Positions 1 to 9,839 of a stretch of DNA of 64,000 nt are shown here, piece by piece (position 1 is the first letter of the stretch; every line of letters starts with the position of its first letter). The stretch covers positions 27,421,768 through 27,485,767 of the forward strand of contig JAJEKV010000001.1 of the NCBI GenBank assembly GCA_021234155.1, in the 5' to 3' direction. The stretch comes from Isoetes taiwanensis (taxonomy: Eukaryota > Streptophyta > Lycopodiopsida > Isoetales > Isoetaceae). A program made the translations under genes and the position numbers. The notes beneath the pieces are model-generated. The model searched no databases and was not told the DNA's origin. It was given only the letters and a program-made list of their open reading frames with translations.

Positions 1-290
1 CTCCTGTATGGTGGGTATCGACATTGGTGATGCCCCTGTCTTATATAGTTTCTCAAGGTATTTCTCCCATTCAGTTCCTTCGATATCGTGTGGTGCATTT
101 TCTGGCTTTCTATTCCCTCCTCCCTTTACTTTAAGTCCTTTCCAGGACTTCCTGGGTTGCTTTTTTAACATTTTGGCCAAACCCCATTGGTGTTGTCTTA
201 AGTTCCTGTTTCGTTTCGATTTCAACATCCTTAAGTATGCTCTGTATCCTCTGACCAGTGTTGGGCAAAGTTTTTAAACCCAATCGGAAA
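1..290 (-). pseudogene. possible retroelement coding remnant (unassigned)
   Basis: On the minus strand one frame stays open from about position 270 to the window edge. It ends in a hydrophilic stretch with the pattern W-E-K-Y-L-E-K-L-Y. That spacing resembles the linker found between endonuclease and reverse transcriptase in some LINE proteins, but the match is too short to name a family. A second minus frame is open over 275-130 and also looks protein-like, so a frameshift is possible. It lies just beyond the broken 3' side of the neighbouring LINE copy. I cannot say which element it belongs to. Confidence 0.2.
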
Positions 291-392
291 GTTTTCTACT
301 CTTTTATCAAATAGCCGGATATTTTCAGTTCCCAATCAGAAATTTGCATTACTCTTACCAAATATGCATAAAAATCTACCGGAATTTTTCCT

Positions 393-1740
393 GGAAGGTG
401 AGCTCTGTCGCCCCCATTATCAGCAAGCCAGCTCTCCAACTTATCAATGTAAAGCCCAAACAATGTTGGGGAGAGAGGGCACCTCTGGCGAACCCCGATA
501 CTACTATTAAATGGTTGGCTTGTCGGATGCAACCGGCCCAAGCATCTCTCATATAACATATACACTGCATTTTGTAAATCTACATGAACCCCCAACTGTC
601 ACAATCTTGCCCATAGCTTTTCCCAAGACACAGTGTCAAAGGCCTTCGCAAAATCCACGAAGCAACAACATAGGTCATGCCGGCGCTTCCTGTTGTCTTC
701 AAGCAGAGTCCGCAACATGAAGACATGGTCAATGGTTGAGTGCGGGGATCTGAATCCTGCCCGGGTGAGGACCCCCACCTCTGCTGCCTTTGCCCAGCCC
801 ATCAACTGCTGCTCGAGAATCCTAGCAAGCAGTTTTGCAAACACCGAACTGACCATGATTGTTTGGTAATTGGCTGGACAGTGCGGGTCACCTGCCTTAT
901 AGATAGGAACAACTCTGCTACTGGTCCACTGCAATGGGAAGCCTTCCTGTAATGCCTTGTTGAACAAGGTGATCAGCACCGGTACTATGGATAGCCCTGC
1001 TCACTTGAGCAATTCTACCTGCATACCATCCAGGTAGGTCTGGCGCTTTCCCATTGGCAAGATGCTGTAAGCCTTGGTCCACGTCCGACTCTGTGATTTC
1101 TAGCACTGGTGCACCCTGATGGTCGTATAGATGTTGCAAGTATTGCCTCCACTGCTCAGGAGTGATGTTCCCTGTGGGCTATATTGGCTTTCTGAGAATC
1201 CGTCGACAGAAGGTCATGGGGTGACGTTCCAGGAGGTAGAACATTTCCCTTTGATGTGCTGCGATGTATCTGGCTTTCTTAGCTTTAAGGAAGATGCAGT
1301 ACTGTCTGACAGCGTGTGGGCATAAAGCAGGGTCTGTGACCTGGCGGAGCCAGCGTTTGTGTTCTTTGCACTCCGCATCAAACCATTGATTATGTGGGAA
1401 GGTTGTGGTCCTGGAGATCCAACGAGGGCGACTTATCCCAAAGCACCTTTCTGCAACAGTCCTAAGCACGCCAATCAGCTGGCCTGTCTGTTGCTCTAGT
1501 GTAAGGTACTGCAAAATTCCTGTCAAGTCGTCTACAAGCATCTCGGCATAAGCCCCTGCATGTTAATAATCCAATCGTAGCCGAGGCATGTGAGGAGTTG
1601 TCGCACATGACCGGGGGTACGCACAATCTGCCAAGCCAGCTCAAGTAAAGTGGTAGATAGTCTGAGTGGACCTCTTCATCCCTATTAGTTGTTCCCACCT
1701 GGAAGTGCTTGACGACATGCATATCCTGCTCAGGCACACT
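393..1740 (-). mobile_element. LINE retrotransposon fragment, copy 1 (endonuclease end to RT block B)
   Basis: This is a decayed non-LTR retrotransposon read on the minus strand. Around 1660 the frame gives E-V-H-S-D-Y-L-P-L, which fits the closing SDH-x-PL motif of an APE-type endonuclease. Further on come the RT blocks V-P-I-Y-K-A-G-D, A-G-F-R-S-P-H-S-T-I-D-H (about 760) and the first catalytic aspartate in F-V-D-F-A-K-A-F-D-T-V (about 640), then G-V-R-Q-R-C-P-L-S-P-T-L-F (about 480). The coding sequence is split over several frames. Similarity to copy 2 stops near 393, before the YADD box, so the 3' end is missing. Its upstream side adjoins the integrase tail of the LTR element near 1740. 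It is the same family as the copies at 13.5-15.1 and 58.2-60.8 kb. Confidence 0.8.
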
Positions 1741-1744
1741 CTCT

Positions 1745-2440
1745 TACGGTCCTGTGCCTGTCGGCTACACTCTTCTGCCGACTTCTTGTTGCTAGGAGGT
1801 ACCCCCTTACTTCTTCCACCAGCTGCTGCATATCTCCTAGCATCTGCTGGGATACTTCAACCTTTGTGCCAAGTATCCGGGGTTAGGCACTGGTACCCGT
1901 AATTTACCATGAAAGGAGACATCTGAGATGACTCCTGCTTGGCACTATTGTAGGCGAATTCTACCAAGTGGATGTACTCATCCCACTTGGACTGCTTATT
2001 CCACACAAAGCTTCTAAGCATGTCTTCCAGGATTCGATTCGTGCGCTCCGTCTGACCATCTGTCTGCGGATGATAAGCTGTGCTCATGGAGAGCTTCGTC
2101 TGAATGGTGCTAAAGAGGTCCTGCCAAAAAGCACTCATAAATTTGGAATCCCCGTCTGAAATTATCTCCCGAGGCATGCCATGGAGCCTAAAAATCTCCT
2201 TTACAAATAGTTTGGCAGTATCTAATGCCGTGTCCGTAGTTCTACAAGGCACAAAATGTGCCATCTTAGATTGTCTACCATTAATGCATCCTTGCCTCGA
2301 AGAGTTTTGGGAAGTCCTGTAATAAAATCCATGCTTATGACCTCCCACTTAGCATTTGGCACCCCCAATGGCTCTAAGGCACCTGGAATTCGAAGCTGCT
2401 CCGCTTTGGTCTGCTAGCACAACTGGCATTCTCGAATATA
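1745..2440 (-). pseudogene. integrase core and C-terminal part, LTR element
   Basis: The retroviral integrase (rve) core is split by a frameshift near 2348. The three catalytic acidic residues can be seen: Asp in S-M-D-F-I-T-G-L-P (about 2330), Asp in I-I-S-D-G-D-S-K-F (about 2170) and Glu in T-D-G-Q-T-E-R-T-N-R (about 2060). After a stop at 1857 the same protein appears to go on to about 1745 with a helical stretch ending Q-K-S-V-A-D-R-H-R, typical of the region just after the core. No GPY/F module or chromodomain can be recognised before the LINE begins. A stop at 2414 separates this part from the zinc-binding segment upstream. Confidence 0.85.
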
Positions 2441-3529
2441 CCTGGCTATCTGCTTCTTCATTCCTGGCCAGAAGTAGCTACTCCGAACCTTGAAGTAGGT
2501 CTTCATGAACCCTGCACGCCCTGCTATTGGGCTGTTGTGTGTGTCATGAAGAATTATCTTCCTTATACCTAACGATTCGGGCACACACAACTTGTCCTTA
2601 TGGTACAACAAGTTGCCTTCCTTCTTATAATGCTTGAAGGCTTCTCGTTCCTTATCTGTTCTAGCCTCCCTGGAGAGACTTTCCCATATCTCCTTGAAAT
2701 CTTCATCTGACGGCAGGGTCTCCTCTATCTTCTTACCAAACTCACTCGAAAGAGTGGAAATGGCATTACAATGCGTTCTTGTCTCAAATGGTCTCCTAGA
2801 GAGAGCATCTGCCACAACATTAAGCTTGCCGGGCTTATACACTATATCAAAATCATACTCCTCAAGGAATTCCATCCACCTCCTTTGCCTTAGGTTGAGG
2901 AGTGGCTGGGTGAAAAGATACTGAAGGCTCTGGTGATCAGTATCTAACTGAAACTTCCTTCCCAGCAAATAATGCCTCCATATCCTTAACGCCCTGACAA
3001 TGGCTAGCAGCTCCTGACCATGCGTTGGGTAGCGTTGCTCTGCATCGTTCATCTTCTTGGAGTCGTAGGCGACTACCCTTCCTTCTTGCATCAAGACTGC
3101 CCCTGTTGCTATCTTACTTGCATCTGTTGCTACCAGCTTATCTTTACTCGGATCCGGGAGAACAAGCACTGGAGCTGTTGTTAAGGCCTCCTTGAGCTTC
3201 TCAAAGGAAGCTTGGACTTTCTCTAACCAATGATTAGCCCAATCCTTAATCTTCTTGGCCTTAGTGAGGTCCGACAAGGGGGGCGCCCACTTAGCAAAGT
3301 CCTTCACGAACTTTCTGTAATATCCCGCCAACCCGAGAAAGCTTCTTACTTCAGCCACATTCCTTGGAGCTTGCCAATCAACTATTGCCTCAATCTTAGA
3401 TGGATCTGTAGAAATTCCCTCGGCTGTTACCACATGCCTCAAGTATTCCACTCGACCTGTTGCAAAGTGGCACTTGGAGAGCTTCCCATATAACCGATGG
3501 CGTCTCAATTTCTCCAACACTTTCCTCAA
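2414..3529 (-). pseudogene. RT end, RNase H and integrase zinc-binding segment, LTR element
   Basis: This 371-codon open stretch begins inside the RT thumb ([15 protein letters not shown]) and runs through the connection ([11 protein letters not shown]). The RNase H domain follows, with V-A-T-D-A-S as the first catalytic Asp and L-D-T-D-H-Q-S-L near its end. Its tail has the conserved [10 protein letters not shown] and D-A-L-S-R-R motifs. The integrase HHCC region closes it: Y-F-W-P-G-M and C-Q-L-C are present, but the second zinc His of the usual S-P-I-A-G-H is Arg. The frame continues upstream without interruption to the stop at 3602. Confidence 0.9.
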
Positions 3530-4070
3530 ATGCTGACAATGATCTTCAAGGGACTTGCTGTAGACTAGAATGTCGTCGAAGAAAACAATGACAAACTCAT
3601 CCTAGAACTCTCTGAAGATGTCGTTCATGAGGCGCATAAAAGTTGCTGGAGCATTCGACAAACCAAAGGGCATTACTGTAAATTCAAAGTGACCATACCG
3701 CGTTCTAAAGGCGGTTTTATGGATATCTTCTTCTTTTATTCTTATCTGGTGGTATCCTGACCTTAAGTCGATCTTAGAGAATACCTTTGCTCCTTGGAGC
3801 TGGTCCATTAAATCATCTGCCCTTGGCAAGGCATACTTATTCTTTATTGTCTGCTTGTTGAGCTGGCGATAGTTTATGCACATTCTTAGGCTGCCATCTT
3901 TCTTCTTCACGAAGAGTATAGGTGCTCCAAAAGGAGACACACTTGCTCTAATAAAACCAAGCTCAAGCAATTCCTGGAGCTGCTTCTTGAGCTCAATCAA
4001 CTCCGGGGTGCTCATTCTGTATGGTGCCTTGCTGGTAGGCTTAGCATCTGGAACTAATGTGATCTCACAT
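3530..4070 (-). pseudogene. reverse transcriptase palm, LTR element
   Basis: The sequence encodes the RT palm of a gypsy element. Visible motifs are the conserved [12 protein letters not shown], the first catalytic Asp in [12 protein letters not shown], the block [10 protein letters not shown], and the double-Asp box as F-F-D-D-I-L. A TAG at 3602-3604 sits 8 codons before the F-F-D-D box, so the active site is split from the front of the domain. Both halves are otherwise in the same frame. The motif wording is that of plant chromoviruses, but without a chromodomain I cannot name the lineage. Confidence 0.92.
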
Positions 4071-4071
4071 T

Positions 4072-4920
4072 CTACATATAAGGTGGTAACTGCCGGATTT
4101 CATCCGGGAATACATCCTTAAATTCTGAGATGAGCCTTGCTACTGGCTTTGGCAACTGATTCTCCTTTTGGTCACTTCCATCCTGCTTATTTGGCTCAAT
4201 TGCCTCTAACCTCAAAATATAGTCCACCTTATTTCTTTCTATACTCTTCCTTAGCTGCTTCAAAGAAGTACACTGCATGGGAGAAGCTGCCTTCTTACCT
4301 TTCACTATGAATTTGGTGCCGTCCAGTGCTGTCATAGAGATCTCATTACGGTCGCAGTCGATCATCGCTTTAGCCGGCTTTAGGAATTCCATTCCGACTA
4401 TCAGGTCATACCTTCCAATTTCCATGACCTCTGCCCCCATCGGCCACTTACTTCCACTAAGGTCTATGTCGAATGTGATCCTCCTCCCCTTAGTGTGCCG
4501 AATGGCACCGTTTGCCATGCTAACTGGCCTTGGCTTAGACTTCAAGACTTTATTCTTCATTAGAGCAGCCAGGCAAAGTTGTGAGAGCTACCTGTATCTA
4601 TCAACACTAGATATGGGTTGCTATCTATGATCCCCTCAGCCGCAATGACTGTGGACTGATTTTCAATTTCATCTGACTCAATGTTTGCACAAATATGGCA
4701 CTCACCATCTATAAAATCCTGGGCCTCGTGCTGGTTGTCGTCTTCGTCCGCTTCTGTTGGTGAATCCCAATCCCCAAGCTCTGCCAAAGCTGCCTGCATG
4801 ACGAATGGGCAATCATGTGTTCGGTGCCCTGGCTGGAAGCACCTAAAACATAGCTTCTTCTCGATGCATTCCTGTCTCTTCTCCTCGCGGCAAACTGTCC
4901 AAAAGACGCTTTAGTGCACT
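4072..4920 (-). pseudogene. gag zinc knuckle and aspartic protease, LTR element
   Basis: At about 4870-4825 the minus strand encodes C-F-R-C-F-Q-P-G-H-R-T-H-D-C, a perfect CX2CX4HX4C nucleic-acid-binding knuckle. About 70 residues later comes the retropepsin active site L-I-D-T-G-S-S-H-N-F (near 4590). The flap-side region (I-V-G-M-E-F-L) follows in the next open stretch, 4560-4072. A shift or stop near 4560 splits the protease just after the active site. The order knuckle-protease-RT fits a single gag-pol polyprotein. Confidence 0.88.
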
Positions 4921-5022
4921 ACCCCCTGATGCATTCTGCGGCTTACGATCCCCAAAGGTCTTACCCTGGGCTCTTCCTTGCTGCTGGCCTCCTGATGGCG
5001 TAGTTGCTGATTGCTTACTCTG

Positions 5023-6075
5023 TTACTGCCCTTGGTACTGCCCTGTTGACTTCCTTTTGAAGGCCGACTGTTTCTCCCCCGGCGTTGCTGGAGCTTCTTC
5101 CAAACTTATGGCTTTATCCTCGGCTTCTGCCACTGACTTTGGGTTGATTGCTCGGACTAGCCTTTTGATGTTGTTGTTCAATCCCTCAATGTAAGTTTCA
5201 ACCGCTTGCCTTTCCGAAACTCCGGGAACATGGAGCCTGAGCCGCATGAATTCCTCTGTGTACTTTGCTACTGACAAGGTACCACGGTTCAATCTGTAGA
5301 ATTGCTGGATTTGCCTGCTAGTATGTGATCTAGGCACATAATGTCTGCGAAAGGCCTTGCTGAAGGTCTTGAATCTGCAACTGTTCCGTTTGAGCTTATT
5401 GGACTTTGCGTAGCCTTTCCACCAAATTCTAGCTGCTCCTATCAAGTTTGTTGTAGCAACCTTCCCTATATCCTTGTCCTTCATGCCATAAGAGTTGCCA
5501 AACTCCTCCATCTCGTCAAGCCAGGCTTCTGCCTCCATACCTGACCTGTCCTTCCCTGAGAATTGACCCAACTTCCTAGTCTTCCACACATTGCTCATAG
5601 CACTGTCAACTTTCTTTTGATAGTTGTCTGCCTTCCTTGCCCTGGCTCTTACCTGAGAAGTATCGGACTCACTCTCTGAGCTGGAACTGTCTTGGCTGTC
5701 CGAAGTGTCTGATGAACTGGAGCTAGGTGGTGTTGGTGTCCTTCTGTTTCTCCTTTTCCTCTTTCTGTCTCTGACATTTCCCTGATTGTCCTGCCCCTCC
5801 GGCTGTGGACCTTCTTCGATGCCTTGCTGAGGTAGTGGTGGAGGAGGTGGTGGTGCAGGTGCATATTCTTGGGCATTCATCAATGGGGTGGCCCAGTGGA
5901 TTAACTGATGCATCTGATTCCTCATCTGGACGAGCCTTGCGTTGATTGATTCCACCGTCATTTCCTCGTTGTTGTCATCTTGATCACGTCCAAATAGGTT
6001 TCTGGGTACCCACTGGTGATGTCGGCCCTGGCCTTCAGAACCTGAGTTGGTGTTCCTTGCTGCAAGGATTAATCA
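5023..6075 (-). pseudogene. gag (capsid) region, LTR element
   Basis: The 312-codon stretch starting at Met 5961 carries a retrotransposon-gag capsid domain. It contains the typical A-R-I-W-W-K-G-Y, F-K-A-F-R-R-H-Y-V-P and A-K-Y-T-E-E-F-M-R-L blocks. The N-terminal third has a proline run and an S/D-rich stretch. The frame stays open upstream of that Met to about 6075, with N-L-F-G-R-D-Q-D-D-N-N, a wording common at gag starts, so the true start may be farther up. A possible splice acceptor (TTGCAG) lies near 6063. A stop at 5023 cuts it, and the same frame then continues toward the zinc knuckle. Confidence 0.88.
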
Positions 6076-6290
6076 TCAATACTTGTTATTTAGGTTACAC
6101 ATTAATCATGCTTGTTTATATTTGAATTATTGTTAGATACAAAAAGAAATCATATGAAAATTCCACTTACAAGTCAAGATCATGGTAAGACATTAATTAA
6201 TATATTATATATATAGAAATACATTACATGATAATAACTGAAGAGAGGATTTTCAATACAATTTAATTAATCTACAAGGCAAGTTTTCCA
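6076..6290 (-). other. AT-rich spacer between second extra gene and gag
   Basis: About 215 bases with strong AT bias and alternating TA runs (6195-6220). No open frame and no recognisable element end is seen. It would be the 3' flank of the second extra gene and the 5' flank of gag. Nothing here shows a separate promoter for gag beyond the AT richness. Confidence 0.4.
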
Positions 6291-6292
6291 TC

Positions 6293-7814
6293 ATCGATGC
6301 CCCCTCATAGACTTGAAGAAGTTCTTGACATTCTTCAATCGTAGCCCCTTGCCGACGTTCTGCAGGATTCTTGCTGCAGATCCTCATTCTAATGCTCTTG
6401 CCATCTGTGGTGCCGGAAGTTTTGGTGCAGTCGCCGCCACTACTGACAAGTGTGCATCTCTGAGATGGCCCCTGGCGAAGTCGAGGGCATGGAGAACTAC
6501 GGATCGCTTGAAGAGGATAACATGATCTACAACATAATCTATCTTGGCATGTTGTCCGAAGCCTGAGAGTGCTATAAGTAGCGCCACCGACTCTTCTCCT
6601 CTTGGGCTGAACTCCTTATGGAAAACTATCATCTGCTCTTGACTAAGGGCCGGAAGATAGTATCTGAGTGCCTTGCCTTTCACTGCGCCCCCGGTTCCCG
6701 TACCTTTCCTCTGAGCTGCTTCGCCGAAGACATCTAATGCGATGAGATCTTCGTGATCCCTCCACATTGTTGTTGCGTTCTCCAAGTTGATGCTGCTAGA
6801 TGCTTCACGCATGCTCCTGGAGCGCACTGGTCGGCTAGAGCTTGGGCCTCTTCCCGGCTTGTACAACCTGCTTTGAATCTGCTGGAATTCTTCTTCTGGA
6901 ATGATGGGTTCCTGATGCTGATACATCTGCCTTATCTGCTGATAAGCTTGAATGTCTGACATTGTTTTCCCGGCGTAGGAGTGTCGCTCGGCTACTTCCC
7001 TTGGGATTTCTTGGTAGGAGTAGTCGATGAAGTCACTGCCCTGTTCTTGTGCAATTAGGCCTAAGAGCTCGGCGATCCTGAGACCTTCTTCTTGGCAATA
7101 AGGAAGGTTGAGGATGTCGTTTGCCAGTATGTACTCCTCGCCGTCGATGATGACTGGGGTCAGGGCCGTGATGCCAACTGGCGGTTCGAAATCTCGCCTT
7201 AGTACTTCCTGTTGCCGGGCTATACGCCTCTCCATCCTTCTTGCCTCCCTCATTTCTCAACTTGGGTTCTCCTCCCCTTGCTCTTCATAATCCTGCTCAA
7301 TCTGCAACATAGGTGTTCCCGACGTGGAGCCGTAGAATTCGTACTCCGCAGTCTCGATCTCGTGGATATCTATCTGCTGCCCCCGAGTGTCGAGAGGTGC
7401 CAAATCTAAAGGTTGAATTGACGGCTCCCCTGGTTGGTTGACTGCCTTGTACTGCATGAACAAAGCTAGGGCTGCTTGGGCTGAAAGGTATCTATGCCTA
7501 TGGTGCTTGCAAGTCATGTAGTCTGGCATGTTTCTGGTCCTATCCCACAGCCTACTCTTGCCCCTGGCTCCTCCCCCTACGACTTGGGTAAGCAAATCTA
7601 GGGATACCCATTTCCCTCCCCTAGGTGGCAAGCTAATTTCCCAGGGTAGGATCTGCTGGTCATACTGGCAAATGATATCAGTGTAATAGGGGGTTCTAGT
7701 CAATGTTGCATGAAGGTCAAAGAGATGATCGAAGACATGGAAGGCTTGGTCAGCAGGAAAATCACGGATGTGATTGGCAGCATCATATCATCTGACAAAG
7801 TTTGAGGGCGCCAT
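6293..7814 (-). pseudogene. second extra gene of the LTR element, unknown protein of about 500 residues
   Basis: One frame can be read from ATG 7814 (M-A-P-S-N-F-V-R) to a final stop near 6293, broken by three in-frame stops at 7788, 7257 and 6384; without them it would be about 505 residues. I recognise no family. Near residue 60-110 there is a compact block (K-W-V-S-L-D-L-L-T-Q-V-V-G-G, then R-L-W-D-R-T-R-N-M-P-D-Y, then C-K-H-H-R-H-R-Y-L) that could be a small nucleic-acid-binding domain; that is a guess. A charged helix rich in Arg/Glu follows the 7257 stop, then an acidic Gln-rich part and a hydrophobic C-terminal region. It lies between the H3-like gene and gag on the same strand. A TATAAAAG box 110 bases upstream suggests its own transcript. 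Confidence 0.6.
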
Positions 7815-7923
7815 TGAGCAGAGATGGTTATGAAAAATGGCTTGCAAAGACCAATAGAGAGCTGGAAAATGGCCTAAAGTGCTGAGAGCAGTTTTGATGG
7901 GGAGAAAATGACAAATGGAGCCC

Positions 7924-7931
7924 CTTTTATA
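7924..7931 (-). promoter_or_regulatory. TATA box of the second extra gene
   Basis: The minus strand reads CTATAAAAGGGGC here, a textbook plant TATA box. It lies about 110 bases upstream of the ATG at 7814, with a pyrimidine-rich stretch between, as expected for a start site about 30 bases downstream. It lies inside the retrotransposon, well away from the LTR promoter. Confidence 0.6.
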
Positions 7932-8085
7932 GACTAGGGTTGCCTCGGGTTCTGTGCACAAGGGTTCTTGATGGGAAAGAACTTTTGTTCGAAGGCTATG
8001 GGTGTCCAAATGAGCTACCATGAAGTGCAATTCTAAGCAAAACAAAGCAAGAAACACTACATGGCAGTTTGTTGGGTCAAATTTG

Positions 8086-8405
8086 GTCAAACTTGGCGAA
8101 AATGGGCAAAACCGGGTTGGTGCGCGCCAAACGCCTCTGCGTCGCGAACGCAGGTGGCTTCGGCGCGGTCCAACCCGATTTCGGGGATTTTTGGCTCAGA
8201 TTTGAATTTCTGGAAGTTTGGAGATGCTAATATGGCTATTTGGCATGATTCTAATCTAACTAGAAACTTTCCGCATGCAAAATGGACATCAAATGGCGCC
8301 AGATCGGCGAAATCGGGTTGGTGCGCGCCAAACACGTCTGTGTCGCGGACGCAGGTGGCTCCGGCGCGGTCCGACCCGATTTCGGGAATTTGGCTTGGGT
8401 TCAAA
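8086..8405. repeat. two ~105-bp direct repeats with E2F-like cores
   Basis: Segments at about 8095-8195 and 8295-8400 are about 85-90 percent alike by eye. Both hold GGGTTGGTGCGCGCCAAAC and GCGGTCC-ACCCGATTTCGGG. On the minus strand each gives TTTGGCGCGC, which fits the E2F consensus TTTSSCGC. They lie 170-480 bases upstream of the second extra gene's TATA box and downstream of the H3-like gene. No coding frame is convincing here. A regulatory role is inferred only from the site match and position. Confidence 0.55.
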
Positions 8406-8605
8406 CAAATTTTTATTAGGTTTTTAACTAATTAAACTTATTATGAACATTTTAATCATGATACACAAAACTAAGCTACAATTAGAGCTATTTAACCACA
8501 TTTTCGTGCAATTATCGAAATCAATTTACAAAACAAATTTTATATATTTATAAGGAAAACAGTTTAATTACATTAATTATTAATATTATACAAAATTTGG
8601 GAGGC

Positions 8606-9735
8606 TCAAGGGTACTCCTTGCGGATCCTCCGCGCCAAGTGGAGATCCTTGGGCATCACGGTCACCCTCTTGGCGTGGATTGCACACAAGTTCCCTTCTT
8701 CAAAAAGCTGGGTGAGCTCCGCCTCGGCTGCCACCTGCAGGACCCGTGTCGTCAACGATGTCACCCTATAGTCGGTGACGAACTCCTGCATAGCTTCCCG
8801 CATCAAGCGCTCAAAGGGAGCCTTCCTGATTAGGAGATTAGTGCACTGGTGGAAGTGCTAATCTCCCGAAAAACACGGGCGTGCCGAGAATTAGGCCCAT
8901 GGTGGGCCTTTTTGGGCTTCTCAGGACGTGGAGGTGGCGGCTTGGGCTGATTTTTCTTCGGCCGGCCGCCTTCAACATACCGCTCCACGTTCCGCCGGCA
9001 GTACCAGTCATTATACCTCGTCCAACGACGGAGGTATTCCTGGTATGCTTTGAGGCGGCGTCTGAAAAGGCGCTCCTCTCGCAACGCGAACGGTCGCTCG
9101 CCCACCTTCTGCTTTTTCACCACCTTTGGTGGCTTGGGCCACTTGGGGTAAGGTGGTCTTGCGTTGGGGTCTGAGGATTCCCCAACGACCTCGTTCTCTT
9201 TCTCCTCCACTTCCTCCTCATCGTTGCCTCCTCCTTCTTCTTCCTCCTCATGCGGGGGAGGCTCCTTGATCCTGACGGTCCCTCGGGGCCTATCATTCCT
9301 GTTCTTCGTCCTCCGCTCCTTCTCAAGCAGCTCCCTCTCTCTCTTCTTTCGTGCTGCCCTGTCCTCCGGCCACTCTGCAACCTTGTTCTTGCCCTTCTTC
9401 TTTGCTGCCGAAGGACCCGCCTCCTGGGTCTGCTGCTGTTCCTGGTTCTCCTCCTGTTCTTCGTCTTGGTGCTCCACCTCTGTGTCAGACGAGGGCCCAA
9501 AATGGCGAAACTCGTCGGTTTGCTGCGTGCCCGCCGACGAAGAGCTGCTGCTGCTATCGGGGCCCTCCTCCTGGGAGATGTGGAAGGTATCATCACTGGA
9601 GGAGAACACCTCTTCGCCCGGCTTCGGTCGAAGGTGTGGCGGAATCTTCTTGACATGGCGACCTGCTGCTACGTGTGCCATCGAGAGTGTAGGCCTCTCC
9701 CCAAACTTCCTAGCTGTCTGCTTGGTGCGTGCCAT
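8606..9735 (-). pseudogene. histone H3-like gene carried by the LTR element (one frameshift)
   Basis: The protein starts M-A-R-T-K-Q-T-A-R-K, identical to the first ten codons of histone H3, including K4 and K9; the next residue is F, not S10. Residues about 25-42 (G-R-H-V-K-K-I-P-P-H-L-R-P-K-P-G) recall the H3 stretch G-G-V-K-K-P-H-R-F-R-P-G. Then come more than 200 residues absent from H3: an S/D/E-rich acidic part, K/R-E helices, and a Pro-Lys-rich part. The histone fold resumes at R-V-F-R-E-I (about 8865) and, after a frameshift at 8826-8850, continues as A-P-F-E-R-L-M-R-E to [11 protein letters not shown] and A-R-R-I-R, ending at 8606. From R-E-A to N-L-C the spacing equals canonical H3, so loop 1 is not lengthened as in CenH3. 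The break lies in a near-duplicate CTAATCTC/CTAATC, which suggests slippage. A TATA-like box lies about 90 bases upstream. Confidence 0.88.
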
Positions 9736-9823
9736 ACTTAACGGTCTAGAAAATGGGTGACGTAAGGCTGAGCAAGAGAGATATGGTGGAGGAAAGAGTT
9801 TGGGAGGGAAATGAGGTGGCAGA

Positions 9824-9833
9824 TATTTAAAAA
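9824..9833 (-). promoter_or_regulatory. TATA-like box of the H3-like gene
   Basis: The minus strand reads CCTTTTTAAATATCTGCC, with the AT core about 90 bases before the ATG at 9735. A C/T-rich leader follows. An ACGTCA hexamer, a motif known from plant histone gene promoters, occurs at 9758-9763 on the minus strand, but downstream of the TATA box, so its meaning is doubtful. Confidence 0.45.
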
Positions 9834-9839
9834 GGAGGG

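Noticed and set aside
8606-9735. Ordinary nuclear histone H3 gene next to a retrotransposon
   Set aside because: The large charged insert, the position between primer site and gag, and the shared strand with gag-pol argue against a normal H3 locus. CenH3 was also considered, but the loop 1 spacing equals canonical H3.
9117-9760. Other long frames on both strands over the H3-like gene
   Set aside because: They mirror the Ser/Glu/Lys-rich low-complexity coding sequence and have no family features.
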